Shown here piece after piece: positions 17,017 to 26,548 of a stretch of DNA of 64,000 nt. The position numbers were made by a program, and so were the translations under genes. Below the pieces are notes generated by a model. It ran no database searches, had not been told where the DNA came from, and saw only the letters and a list, made by a program, of their open reading frames with translations. This stretch comes from CAG-557 sp045540315 (GTDB lineage Bacteria > Bacillota > Clostridia > Oscillospirales > Acutalibacteraceae): assembly GCA_045540315.1 (NCBI GenBank), contig JAZQHA010000038.1, positions 1-64,000 of the forward strand, given 5' to 3'. Positions within the stretch are counted from its first letter, which is position 1. Each line of letters begins with the position of its first letter.

Positions 17017-19335
17017 TTATGTCAGCGGCGGAGCATCGAACTCGGAAATGAGCCGATAGCCGATGAGCATCGTGGTTTTCTCGCCGCCGTACTTGGGGCG
17101 CTTGCGGACTACCTGGGCAAAAGCCTGCAGTCCCTGCTTGAAGTTCTTCATGCTCTCTGGGTAGCACCCGTTCTCCTGGCACCATCCCTTATACCGGGCA
17201 TAGACCGTGGAGGTCAGTTCCTCGGCAGCGTCATCCGCCACAAGGTTGTCCTCGAAGAACAGTGCCATTTTGTCACTGTCATGCTGATAGCGGTCGGTGG
17301 CATCTTTTACGGACTTAGGGAGAAACAGTCCCTCGCTCTGGAGCAAGCGGTATCCCTCCAACAGCCAGTTGAGGATAGCGCTCTGGACACCTTCCTCTGC
17401 AAACCGGCGCTTGAGGGTAGTGTCACGGGACTGCTCATCAAAATGCCTGTCAAACGGGATAATGATGATGCGGTCACTGGAAAAGAGGGTCATATCGTTG
17501 ATGACCGGCAGATAGTTGGTGTTGATGTAGATTTTGAACTGCGGACGGAAATCAAAGCTGTTCTCATGCAGATACCGGGCATTGAGGGTGTCGTTGCCGG
17601 TCATAGCTTTCACCTTGGCGGCATCCAACACCATGCCCTTTCCCGGCTCCGGGATATTCACGAAGCGGACACCGGCAAGCCGAGCCACATCCTCGCTTGG
17701 CTGTGAGCCGTTGGTGTAGCTTTTCATGGCGATAGTCTCCGGGCGGGAGGCGCAGCCGTAATCCCCAAGCACTTTCAGTACGCTTTCGCAGAGGGTGCCT
17801 TTGCCGTTACGTGTGGTCACTCCGTAGAGGATGGTCATGCACTCATGCCGTGTGTCCCCGGTAAGACCGTAGCCGAGTATCTTCTGCAGGAACTTCGCCC
17901 GATCAGCATCACCGCTCATGATCTCGTCAATGTAGGTACTGAAGCGCTGCGAGTAGGCTGTTGGGTCATATACCACGGAACTGATTTTGGTGAGAAGGTC
18001 GGTGCTGCGATGCTCGGTGAACTCCCCGGTGTCGATATGCAGAGTGCCGTTCCTGCAGTTGAAGATGTAAATGTCCGCATCGAAACTGCCATACGGGATG
18101 GGATGATACACTTGGGCATCCTTGAGGATGTTGACCCGGTTGGAGTGGCTCTGCCAACGGCTGGCGTATTTCATATAGGATTTGCGCTTATCCTCGTCCC
18201 TTATCTCAAGAGCGAAGGTGTACATGAGGTCAGCCAGTTCCATGCAGTATTTCATGGCTCGGAGATTGCCGGTGTCCGGCTGCCAGATGCCTCCCTCGTA
18301 GTGAAACCACATCTTCCGTTCCGGCACATAGCGCAGTCGGTCTTGATAGAAGTCCGCAAAGATGTGACCGGCGCCGATGTCGTTCCACGGGTATTTGGAG
18401 GAATCCATAGGGTCAAGTTCCTTCAGCCGATCCACGCCGAAATCCTCGGCGGCAGAGCGTGGTACGATAGGCTTGTAGTAATCGGTCATTTTGGATACCG
18501 CTTTTGCGAGGGAAATATTGCCGTAGGTGTCTACTCCACGGTACTCGTCCCATTTCTCACGCATTAGGCAACTCTGCCGGAACAGCCTGTCCATCTGCGC
18601 CTTGTCACCGCTGCACCAGAATGCCAGGATGGCAAGGAGCGCTGCATCTGCTTCGCTATGGGTCTTATACCCGGTGATGTCTCCGTCCCACAGTCTGCGG
18701 AACTTTTCTCCGTTCCGAGCTGCGGAGGCTTTTGCGATAACCTGCTCATCACTGAGGTAGCTTTTGCCGGGAACAGCCACAGCCGGTGTGGGTGGTGTGG
18801 GGCGGCGCATATAGGTATTGAGCAGCCAGAGGAGTGCTTCTGCCGTTTCCGCAACATCGCCATCCGTGAGAGTGTTGCCGGTAACGGTGAGAAATCGGTT
18901 GGTGTGTCCGGGGATGTAGACCTCAATGTCACCTTTCTTGATGTAGTAGACTCCAGTATCGTAGGTGAAGCCGTCCGGCAACAGACAGAAGATGCGGATG
19001 CCAGTACCGGAGGGACTGATCTCGATATAGGTAGGTTTGAAGCGCTCAACGATTTCCTGCGCCCAGGGGAGCAGCTTGCCATCCACGATGCAGTGGTCCA
19101 GGTCGATACCCACGATCCGGCCGCAGACACGGATGCCGATGCCGTCATAGCCTGTTGCAGACACCGCCACCTCAAAGGGCCTGAATGTGGACGGATCGCT
19201 TACGCTGGCTCTGCGTGTGGTGCCCGGTGTATATGGCACTTTGGTCTGGTTGCCATCCCGCAGTTCATATTTCCAGTTGCAGAACTGTCCGTTGTCCTTG
19301 AGAAACTGCGGTATTTTTTCTAATTGAACTTGCAC
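17017..19335 (-). CDS. Phage/plasmid primase-helicase (D5/P4 type)
   Basis: Replication initiator of the element. The 772-residue protein combines an N-terminal primase-polymerase-like domain (GIDLDHC near residue 75, with conserved acids) and a C-terminal SF3/D5 helicase with Walker A GVTTRNGKGT (about 505-515). The helicase also has FKIYINTNYLPVIND and RIIIIPFDRHF motifs (about 585-625). Proteins of this layout replicate P4-like satellites and integrative elements. It faces a repeat-rich region that could contain the origin. Confidence 0.9.
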   Translation of the reverse strand: MQVQLEKIPQFLKDNGQFCNWKYELRDGNQTKVPYTPGTTRRASVSDPSTFRPFEVAVSATGYDGIGIRVCGRIVGIDLDHCIVDGKLLPWAQEIVERFKPTYIEISPSGTGIRIFCLLPDGFTYDTGVYYIKKGDIEVYIPGHTNRFLTVTGNTLTDGDVAETAEALLWLLNTYMRRPTPPTPAVAVPGKSYLSDEQVIAKASAARNGEKFRRLWDGDITGYKTHSEADAALLAILAFWCSGDKAQMDRLFRQSCLMREKWDEYRGVDTYGNISLAKAVSKMTDYYKPIVPRSAAEDFGVDRLKELDPMDSSKYPWNDIGAGHIFADFYQDRLRYVPERKMWFHYEGGIWQPDTGNLRAMKYCMELADLMYTFALEIRDEDKRKSYMKYASRWQSHSNRVNILKDAQVYHPIPYGSFDADIYIFNCRNGTLHIDTGEFTEHRSTDLLTKISSVVYDPTAYSQRFSTYIDEIMSGDADRAKFLQKILGYGLTGDTRHECMTILYGVTTRNGKGTLCESVLKVLGDYGCASRPETIAMKSYTNGSQPSEDVARLAGVRFVNIPEPGKGMVLDAAKVKAMTGNDTLNARYLHENSFDFRPQFKIYINTNYLPVINDMTLFSSDRIIIIPFDRHFDEQSRDTTLKRRFAEEGVQSAILNWLLEGYRLLQSEGLFLPKSVKDATDRYQHDSDKMALFFEDNLVADDAAEELTSTVYARYKGWCQENGCYPESMKNFKQGLQAFAQVVRKRPKYGGEKTTMLIGYRLISEFDAPPLT

Positions 19336-19377
19336 TGTGTGTGCCTCCTTTCGATTTTGTATTGCCCCTTACAGTTG

Positions 19378-19835
19378 GCACTTGGTCAGTTAGGAGCCGT
19401 TTTGACGAAGGTTGAGGAAGTTTCTCCTTACACTCCCTAATGGAAACGAGAAGTGCGTTTCGGCGAAAAATTCGAAAACTTTTTTGAGAAATTTTCTGTT
19501 CCCACTACCCACTGGAGGTCAGATCCCGGTTTGGCCCAAGATTTTTGAAAATTTTCTTCCTTACACTTGCCACCGGACATGAGAAGTGCGTTTGGTCCCC
19601 AATTCTTGAAGAATTATTTTCTCTACTACCTCCCTGCGGATTAGGGAGCAGGTTTTTCAAAAAATTCATATTTTTATATGAAATTTCTGCTGCCCCCGTT
19701 TACATGGGAGAAATGTCAACCCCCACTACACCACTGAGGATAAAAATGCCGTTTGGCCGAAAATCCGAAAATTTATTTTCCGTCCTCTCACCAATCCATC
19801 TGGACAGGAATGAGCCTATTGGCCGAAAAAAGAGC
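19378..19835 (+). repeat. Degenerate iteron-like direct repeats
   Basis: Unit starts are near 19378, 19427, 19501, 19560, 19624, 19720 and 19785. The best preserved motif is GAGAAGTGCGTTT followed by GGC or GGTC and an A/T tract ending in TTTTCT. Spacing is irregular. Placement upstream of a D5-type primase suggests iterons or a regulatory array. Confidence 0.55.
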
Positions 19836-19852
19836 AAAAAAATAAGCCCTCC

Positions 19853-19869
19853 CACAGAAAATTTCTGTG
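19853..19869 (-). terminator. Possible minus-strand terminator hairpin
   Basis: CACAGAAAATTTCTGTG, flanked by further complementary bases (GCCCT/AGGCT), with a run of seven T on the minus strand. It could end antisense transcripts entering the repeats. Confidence 0.4.
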
Positions 19870-19885
19870 AGAAGGCTACTTGACA

Positions 19886-19914
19886 TTGAAAAGTTCACAT
19901 TTGCGTGATATAAT
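19886..19914 (+). promoter_or_regulatory. Promoter and possible operator of the HTH-mod-res operon
   Basis: TTGAAA (19886-19891), a 17-base spacer and TATAAT (19909-19914). The spacer contains TCAC-N6-GTGA, and a second partial palindrome (GAGTG-AAAA-CACGC) lies downstream. Both are candidate binding sites for the HTH product. Confidence 0.65.
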
Positions 19915-19953
19915 ATTTTTATATGTGAGTGAAAACACGCACGGAGGTATAAT

Positions 19954-20190
19954 ATGGCTGTTAGTTATAAAAGACTGTTCCACCTGCTGATTGAAAGAGA
20001 TATGACAACAACAAAGCTTCAGCAGCAAGCCGGATTTTCCTCAAATATCATCCCCCGTATGAAGAAAAACGGGTATGTATCCTTAGATACGATTGAAAGC
20101 ATCTGCCGAGCCTTGGACTGCGGCGTAGATGATATTCTGGAATTTATGCCGGATAACGGCACGGACGGAGGAAACAACAATGGCGAATAA
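19954..20190 (+). CDS. XRE/Cro-type HTH regulator
   Basis: A 78-residue single-domain DNA-binding protein. The helix-turn-helix covers about residues 18-62 (TTTKLQQQAGFSSNIIPRMK, then SLDTIESICRALDCGVDDI). It resembles small YozG-like Cro/C1 repressors. GGAGG precedes its ATG, and its end overlaps the mod start by 11 bases. It is therefore likely to act like a controller protein that sets expression of the restriction operon. Confidence 0.88.
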   Translation: MAVSYKRLFHLLIERDMTTTKLQQQAGFSSNIIPRMKKNGYVSLDTIESICRALDCGVDDILEFMPDNGTDGGNNNGE

Positions 20191-21949
20191 ACTGGAACTT
20201 ACATGGTATGGGAAAGACGAGCCTATTCGCATCGAGCCTCGTCTGCTGATTGAGAATGCGGCGCTTTCCAACGCTGCCGCCGATCCGGATACCGAGAATA
20301 TGATTATTCACGGCGATAACCTGTTGGCATTGAAAGCTTTAGAGACCCGGTTTGCGGGGCAGGTGAAATGTATATACATAGACCCACCTTATAATATCGG
20401 TGCAATGAATGAGCATTATGACGATTTGATTGAGCATTCCCTGTGGCTTAACAGAATGCGCCCTCGTTTAGAATTACTGCGCAGTTTGCTCTGTGATGAG
20501 GGTGTGATCTTTATTCAGATTAGCGATGAAGAGCAGGCATACTTGAAAGTTCTTTGTGATGAGGTGTTTGGCCGTTTTAATTTTGTTAATATGGTTTCTG
20601 TCAACATGAAGAATATTGCGGGTGCATCCGGTGGCGGCGAAGATAAAAAACTCAAGAAAAATTGCGAATACATTTTGATTTATGCTAAAAAATACGATTT
20701 GATGCCCTTGTTCAACGGCCCATATGCCTATACTGAAATGTCCGAACTGATTCAGCAATATCTGGATGAAGGAAAAAGCTGGAAATACACAACTGTTTTA
20801 GTGGATCCCGGTGAAAAGGAGTATATTGGCTCCACTGTTGATGGTGATGGCAATGAAATTAAGGTGTATAGACGAATTAACCCTGTTATGCTATCGATAA
20901 AGCAGATTGCAAAACGTGATGGTATTTCCGAAAAGGACGCTTATAAAAAGTATGGTGTGAGTATCTTCCAAACAACTAATGCTCAATCCTCGATTAGAAC
21001 AAGAATTATTGACTATAGGCAGGAGATGGACATTAAGGACGATGTGCTTTCCATCGAATATGTGCCCCGTACTGGCAAGAACAGAGGTACCCTTTATGAA
21101 CAATTTTATAAAGGCGATAAATGCCGCCTGTTTGTATGGTTGCGAGATACATCGGAAGTAATAGATGGCGAACTTTACAAAAAAGATTTGCAAGGTACAT
21201 ATTGGGATATGAATGCATGGATGAAGAATGTGGCAAAAGAGGGTTCTGTTGATTTTCCGCAATCCAAAAAGCCAGAAAAACTCATTCAGCAGATTATTGA
21301 AATGTGTACTCAACCGGGAGACATTGTCTTGGACAGCTTTCTTGGCTCTGGAACGACCTCCGCTGTTGCTCACAAGTTAGGAAGATGTCACATTGGTGTG
21401 GAAATGGGTGACCATGCCTACACACTTTGCAAACCAAGGTTAGACGCTATTATTGCCGGAACAGATAGTAGCGGCATTTCCAAGGCCGTTGACTGGCAGG
21501 GTGGCGGCGGATACCGCTTCTATGAACTGGCCCCTTCCCTAATCAACGAAGACCATTTCGGTGAATATGTCATCAACCCTGAATATGACGCAGATATGCT
21601 TGCAGCAGGTGTGGCTTTACATGAAGGATTCACTTATCAGCCGGACGGCACCCTGTTCTGGAAACAGTCCGTGGGCAATGAGAAATCATATCTGTTCGTG
21701 ACCACACGCCACCTCAATAGCACCTATTTGGATTCCATCAAGGACACTATGGAAGATGATGAATATCTCATCATCGCTTGCCGATCCTTTGACAGTGGCC
21801 TGGATAAGGCATATGGAAATATCACCATCAAGAAAATCCCGCAGATGCTTCTCAGCCGTTGCGAATTCGGTAAGACCGATTACAATTTGAACATTGTGCA
21901 TCCGCTGGTATGTGACGATGAATGGGACGAGGAGGATTGCGATGAATAA
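20180..21949 (+). CDS. mod: Type III R-M adenine methyltransferase (Mod)
   Basis: N6-adenine methyltransferase and specificity subunit. Motif IV DPPYN (about residues 68-72) precedes the SAM motif SFLGSGTT (about 385-392), the beta-class order typical of Mod. The ATG at 20180 follows GGAGGAAAC; an earlier in-frame start at 20129 lies inside the HTH gene. The central part between the motifs, expected to hold the target recognition domain, is lower in GC than the ends. The stop overlaps the res start by 8 bases, so translation is coupled. Confidence 0.9.
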   Translation: MANKLELTWYGKDEPIRIEPRLLIENAALSNAAADPDTENMIIHGDNLLALKALETRFAGQVKCIYIDPPYNIGAMNEHYDDLIEHSLWLNRMRPRLELLRSLLCDEGVIFIQISDEEQAYLKVLCDEVFGRFNFVNMVSVNMKNIAGASGGGEDKKLKKNCEYILIYAKKYDLMPLFNGPYAYTEMSELIQQYLDEGKSWKYTTVLVDPGEKEYIGSTVDGDGNEIKVYRRINPVMLSIKQIAKRDGISEKDAYKKYGVSIFQTTNAQSSIRTRIIDYRQEMDIKDDVLSIEYVPRTGKNRGTLYEQFYKGDKCRLFVWLRDTSEVIDGELYKKDLQGTYWDMNAWMKNVAKEGSVDFPQSKKPEKLIQQIIEMCTQPGDIVLDSFLGSGTTSAVAHKLGRCHIGVEMGDHAYTLCKPRLDAIIAGTDSSGISKAVDWQGGGGYRFYELAPSLINEDHFGEYVINPEYDADMLAAGVALHEGFTYQPDGTLFWKQSVGNEKSYLFVTTRHLNSTYLDSIKDTMEDDEYLIIACRSFDSGLDKAYGNITIKKIPQMLLSRCEFGKTDYNLNIVHPLVCDDEWDEEDCDE

Positions 21950-24590
21950 TTATTTTCCTCAATACACCACTGACTATATCAGCGGCGTAATGTCCCTGCG
22001 TAAGCCGCAGGAGCAGTCTCTCAAAATACTGGAAGAAATCGTTAACAGCGTTATGCTCCGCAAAGGTATGAATTTGAAAGCTGCCCTTGGTGCTGTCCAT
22101 GCAATGTATCCGATCTGCTCCGATTTTGAGCGCGATTTTATGTCACTGACCTTTGCCCTCGCCACCGGTGTTGGCAAGACACGACTGATGGGCGCATTTA
22201 TTGCCTATTTGTATACACAGCACGGCATCAAGAACTTTTTTGTCGTTGCGCCGAATACCACTATCTACGACAAGTTGAAAAGAGACTTGAGCGATTTCAA
22301 CAGTGCCAAGTATGTGTTTAAGGGCCTTGGTTGCTTCAGCACTCCTCCGCAAATTATTACGGATGATGATTATCGAGATAAGACTCTTTCCCTGTTTGAA
22401 TCTGATATTCGTATCTTTGTATACAATATCGATAAATTTAACAAGGAAGGTGCTGACATGAAGAAGGTGAACGAGTTGATAGGTGACTCGTTCTACCAGT
22501 ACCTTTCCAATCTGCCGGATCTGGTGCTTATTATGGATGAATCGCACCATTATCGTGCAGAAAAAGGCGCACAGGCTCTTAACGAACTGAATCCATTGCT
22601 CGGTTTGGAACTGACCGCCACACCGCTTGTGACCAAGGGTACAAAGCAAGTGCCGTTCAAGAATGTGGTCTTTGAGTATCCGCTGTCCAAGGCTATCGAA
22701 GATGGCTATACCCGTACCCCGTTTGCGGTCACACGCTCCGACATCGATTTTTATAATTTCGGTGATGAGCAGCTTGATAAAATGATGCTTCTGGACGGCA
22801 TCACCTGCCACGAAAGCACCAAACGCAAACTGGAGGTCTATGCCGCCAACCACGGCAAACCTGTTGTAAAGCCGTTTATGCTCGTTGTATGTAAGGATAC
22901 TGACCACGCAGCATGGGTGGAAAGTTTCATCAAATCCGACGAATTCCGCAACGGTGCATACCGCAACAAAACCATCATCGTTCATTCCAAGCAGAAAGGC
23001 TCCGAGACCGAGGCAAACACCCGTCTGCTCCTTGATGTCGAGAACCCAGATAACCCGGTGGAAATCGTCATCCATGTCAATATGCTGAAAGAGGGCTGGG
23101 ACGTCAATAACCTCTATACCATCGTGCCACTTCGCACCGCTGCATCCAAAATTCTGCGTGAGCAGATGGTCGGCAGAGGCCTGCGTTTGCCGTATGGTGA
23201 GCGCACCGGGGATAGAGATGTGGATGCGGTCATGCTGACTGCTCACGATAAATTCAATGATATTCTGGAAGAAGCCCAAAAGGGCGATTCTATCTTTAAG
23301 GCCGGCAATGTCATTAAGGTTGAGGAAATTGCGCCGGAACAGACCACCTACACGCAGTTGACCATTGAGCCTCCTACGGATACTACGCTTGATAAAGCCT
23401 ATGAGCATACGCAGTTGCCGAAAACGGACACTACGGACGCTCTGCTGAAAAAGGCGGCTGAAATCATCAGCACCGAGGTCTCACACCATATTCAGCATAC
23501 ACCGGGTCACACTGTTACCCCGACGCAGGCACACCAGATCGTAGAAACGGTCAAGCAGAAGGTTGCCGATGACAGAGACTTGGGTGAGGTTTTCAAAGAA
23601 AATGAAATGCCTCTGGCTGCGTGGATGCTCTACCAAACGGAAGAGACCCATCGTGCCGCCATCAGCAAATTCATTCCTATCCCTCGCATCAAGGTTACCG
23701 ATGCAGGCGTCGAGGAATATGTATTCTTGGATTTTGACCTCGATATGGCTGAATTCACCCATGTGCCTATCAAGAATGAACTCCTCGTGCAGAACTTGGA
23801 GGATATGCAGGACAGGCAGCGTATCAAGGGTGAGGCTATCGATTTTGAGGGCTACAATCCGAAAAAGGTCATTCTGGAACAGCTTCGCAAAAAGCCGGAA
23901 ATCGACTATGAGAAATGTTCCGCTCTGCTGTTCAAGCTGATCACGCAGGTCTGCGACCATTATGCAGACCGCTATGGCATCAATGGTATGCAGAATATTA
24001 TTATGATGTACAAGCGTGACATCGGCAATAAAATCTACAAGCAGATGCTTCAGCACTTCTACTGTGAGAACGGATTCCTGCAAGAGGAAGTGATCGGTAC
24101 CAGAGATTACAACCTGGAACAGCATTACAACTATGTGGAGCGTGTCGGCCTTTTTTCTGCTTATACGGAAAAAATCCAGTCTGTCCTCTTCGATGGTATC
24201 AAAAAGGGTGTATTTGACCGAGCCAAGTTTGACAGCCACCCGGAACTGCTCCTCGCACGGGTATTGGAATATGATACCGATGTGCAGAACTGGCTCCGTC
24301 CGGCACCGCAGGAATTCAATATCACTTATAATCACGGACACAGCTATGAACCGGACTTCGTTGTAGAAACAGAAAGCGTCATCTATCTCGTTGAAGTCAA
24401 AGGCGAAGATAAACTCAACGACCCGGATGTCATAGCCAAGAAAAAGCGTGGTATCCAGTATTGCGAAGTTGCTACCCGTTGGGGTAAAGCGAACGGGTAC
24501 AAGGAGTGGCGGTATCTGTTTATTCCGTCCAAGCAGGTTATGCCGAACTCCTCGTTCATGCAATTAGCAAAGCAGTTCCATACACTATAA
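21942..24590 (+). CDS. res: Type III restriction endonuclease subunit (Res)
   Basis: ATP-dependent translocase and nuclease. The 882-residue protein has Walker A LATGVGKTR (about residues 72-80), a DEAH-like box DESHH (about 198), LELTATP, and helicase motif VI QMVGRGLRLP. The C-terminal nuclease site has PDFVVE then LVEVKGED (about 802-822), a PD-(D/E)xK pattern. All key residues are present, so the enzyme is probably active with Mod. The ATG follows GAGGAGG inside the mod end. Confidence 0.92.
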   Translation: MNNYFPQYTTDYISGVMSLRKPQEQSLKILEEIVNSVMLRKGMNLKAALGAVHAMYPICSDFERDFMSLTFALATGVGKTRLMGAFIAYLYTQHGIKNFFVVAPNTTIYDKLKRDLSDFNSAKYVFKGLGCFSTPPQIITDDDYRDKTLSLFESDIRIFVYNIDKFNKEGADMKKVNELIGDSFYQYLSNLPDLVLIMDESHHYRAEKGAQALNELNPLLGLELTATPLVTKGTKQVPFKNVVFEYPLSKAIEDGYTRTPFAVTRSDIDFYNFGDEQLDKMMLLDGITCHESTKRKLEVYAANHGKPVVKPFMLVVCKDTDHAAWVESFIKSDEFRNGAYRNKTIIVHSKQKGSETEANTRLLLDVENPDNPVEIVIHVNMLKEGWDVNNLYTIVPLRTAASKILREQMVGRGLRLPYGERTGDRDVDAVMLTAHDKFNDILEEAQKGDSIFKAGNVIKVEEIAPEQTTYTQLTIEPPTDTTLDKAYEHTQLPKTDTTDALLKKAAEIISTEVSHHIQHTPGHTVTPTQAHQIVETVKQKVADDRDLGEVFKENEMPLAAWMLYQTEETHRAAISKFIPIPRIKVTDAGVEEYVFLDFDLDMAEFTHVPIKNELLVQNLEDMQDRQRIKGEAIDFEGYNPKKVILEQLRKKPEIDYEKCSALLFKLITQVCDHYADRYGINGMQNIIMMYKRDIGNKIYKQMLQHFYCENGFLQEEVIGTRDYNLEQHYNYVERVGLFSAYTEKIQSVLFDGIKKGVFDRAKFDSHPELLLARVLEYDTDVQNWLRPAPQEFNITYNHGHSYEPDFVVETESVIYLVEVKGEDKLNDPDVIAKKKRGIQYCEVATRWGKANGYKEWRYLFIPSKQVMPNSSFMQLAKQFHTL

Positions 24591-24611
24591 GAGTAAAGGA
24601 GTTGAAAAACA

Positions 24612-26423
24612 ATGTTATTGACTAAATTTCGTGTAACGGAGTTTCGTTCTGTGCAAGATAGCGGTTGGATTGATGCCGAACAAATAACTGCGCTCATTGG
24701 CACCAACGAATCTGGTAAGACGAATATAATGCTTCCGCTCTGGAAACTCAATCCTGCAGCGGAAGGGCAAATTGATCTGCAAGATGATTTACCTCGTGAC
24801 AAATATCATATTTATCGCAATGCACCACAAAAGCCGATTTTTATTCGTGCCCAATATGCATTGAGTGCTGAAGAGCAAGCAGAACTCGCTGAAATCATCC
24901 GGTGTGATGCAGTAGCAGTGTCTGAAGTAATTATTTCCAGAGACTTTGACGGGAACTATACCTATGAATTCCCTAATGAACCTACACATGAAACTGAGGA
25001 CGATGCCTTTGTTTCCATAGAAGGTGTTACAGAGTTTCTTAATTCTCATATGCCGAAATATGTGTATTATTCGAATTATGGAAATCTGGATTCGCAGATA
25101 TATCTGCCACAGGTTCTGCAGAATATGAATAAAACAGATCTTGGTGTAAAAGAGGCTGCAAAGGCACGAACTCTAAAAACCCTATTTAAGTATGTGAACC
25201 TTGACCCAAAAGAAATTACCGAGATGGGTACTGAAACCAATGGTACTCCTAATGCCACTCAAATTGATGCTACTGCCAAAAAGAAAAAGGAGAGAGAAAT
25301 ACTTCTGTCCTCGGCAGCTGCCGGTTTTACGAAATCGTTTAACGAGTGGTGGAAACAAGGAAACTACACCTTTGATTTCAAGGCGGACGGCAGTTATTTT
25401 AGAATTTGGGTTTCTGATTCTGTGCGCCCAGAACCTATTGAATTGGAGGCTCGCAGCACAGGACTACAGTGGTTCTTCAGCTTTTATCTTGTTTTTCTGG
25501 TTGAAAGTGAATTGCACCACAGGAATGCTATCCTTTTGTTGGACGAGCCTGGATTAACACTACACCCGTTGGCGCAAAAAGATCTTTTCCTGTTCTTTGA
25601 GAATTTGTCTCAGAGCAACCAAATGATATATACAACACATTCGCCGTTCATGGTTGATTCTAATCATTTGGAGAGAGTGCGCTCTGTTTATGTCGACGCA
25701 TCTGGCAAAACTGTAGCAAGCGCCGATTTGCGCGCGGCAGAACGCCTGAAAGGAAAAAATCAGCCGCAGTCCATATATCCGGCTCATGCAGCTCTGGGAC
25801 TTTCTGTATCGGACACATTGTTGATAAACTGTAATCCCATCCTTGTCGAAGGAGAATCTGATCAGCTGTACTTATCAGCTCTAAAAAATTTGTTAATTTC
25901 CAAAGGGAAGATTTCGCCGTTAAAGGAAATTGTTTTTATTCCGACAGGTGGTGTGAAGGGTATCAAAGCTACTTCGGCAATTCTGTCCGGTGTGAATGAA
26001 GTTAAGCCGCCGGTGCTTATTGATGGAGATAAGCCGGGCGTAAAGATGTACAATGAACTTAAGGCTGATTTCTATGCGGCAGATACGGACAAGCTAATCA
26101 TGGTTACGAATTTTTCCGCTATTCCTGAAGCTGAAGTGGAAGATTTACTGCCCAAAGCAAAATTAGCAAAAGTAATTGCACGTTTCCTGCCCAGGCCCGA
26201 GGATACCGAGGATGAATTTGGTGATGTTGTTGTAGATAATAAGCCGATTTGCAATCAAATTGAAGAGTTCGCTAAAGCACAAGGTATTGATCTTGGTAAG
26301 GGATGGAAAGTTCGTTTGGCCTCAATGGTTAAACGAGAGATTCTCAAAGGAACAGATAAGGTGATTTGCGAAAGTGATCCAGAATTTGCTAAAATCCTGG
26401 AACTGTTCAATCACTTTTCTTAA
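24612..26423 (+). CDS. OLD-family ATPase/Toprim endonuclease
   Basis: A 603-residue protein with an ABC-type AAA domain and a C-terminal Toprim domain. The ATPase shows Walker A GTNESGKTN (about 30-38), Walker B LLLDEPGL (about 308-315) and a TTHSPF switch (about 341). The Toprim shows EGES (about 413) and the DGD acids (about 471). OLD nucleases serve in phage defence, for example P2 Old and the GajA subunit of Gabija. It starts 21 bases after res on the same strand, so it is probably part of the R-M operon. No UvrD-like GajB partner is present. Confidence 0.85.
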   Translation: MLLTKFRVTEFRSVQDSGWIDAEQITALIGTNESGKTNIMLPLWKLNPAAEGQIDLQDDLPRDKYHIYRNAPQKPIFIRAQYALSAEEQAELAEIIRCDAVAVSEVIISRDFDGNYTYEFPNEPTHETEDDAFVSIEGVTEFLNSHMPKYVYYSNYGNLDSQIYLPQVLQNMNKTDLGVKEAAKARTLKTLFKYVNLDPKEITEMGTETNGTPNATQIDATAKKKKEREILLSSAAAGFTKSFNEWWKQGNYTFDFKADGSYFRIWVSDSVRPEPIELEARSTGLQWFFSFYLVFLVESELHHRNAILLLDEPGLTLHPLAQKDLFLFFENLSQSNQMIYTTHSPFMVDSNHLERVRSVYVDASGKTVASADLRAAERLKGKNQPQSIYPAHAALGLSVSDTLLINCNPILVEGESDQLYLSALKNLLISKGKISPLKEIVFIPTGGVKGIKATSAILSGVNEVKPPVLIDGDKPGVKMYNELKADFYAADTDKLIMVTNFSAIPEAEVEDLLPKAKLAKVIARFLPRPEDTEDEFGDVVVDNKPICNQIEEFAKAQGIDLGKGWKVRLASMVKREILKGTDKVICESDPEFAKILELFNHFS

Positions 26424-26437
26424 TATCAACCAAAGAA

Positions 26438-26480
26438 AGCCACACAGCAGATTCTGTAACCTGTTGTGTGGCTCTTTTTA
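26438..26480 (+). terminator. Terminator of the HTH-mod-res-OLD operon
   Basis: Perfect 13-base stem AGCCACACAGCAG / CTGTTGTGTGGCT with a 10-base loop and CTTTTTATT after it. This is almost the same sequence as the terminator at 26838. Confidence 0.88.
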
Positions 26481-26548
26481 TTCACACTTTGTTATCTGGA
26501 CTTATCGCACCTCCTATGGCATAGTGTCTCGCTGCAAGGAGGTGTGAT

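Larger units (their letters stand above)
19336..19953. other. Repeat-rich intergenic region, candidate origin
   Basis: A 618-base region between the divergent primase and HTH genes. It holds about seven degenerate direct repeats of 50-75 bases (19378-19835), each with a CTACAC-like start, GAAGTGCGTTTGGC in the middle and an AAAATTTTCT-like end. It also has a hairpin at 19853-19869 and the HTH promoter. An apparent reading frame over 19545-19883 is explained by these repeats. Confidence 0.6.

Noticed and set aside
19545..19883. 112-residue open frame in the primase-HTH spacer
   Set aside because: It has no good ribosome site and runs through the degenerate direct repeats. The peptide shows the repeat pattern and no domain features.
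24612..26423. Gabija system
   Set aside because: The OLD protein resembles GajA in domain order, but no UvrD-like GajB gene is adjacent. Its operon partners are mod and res.
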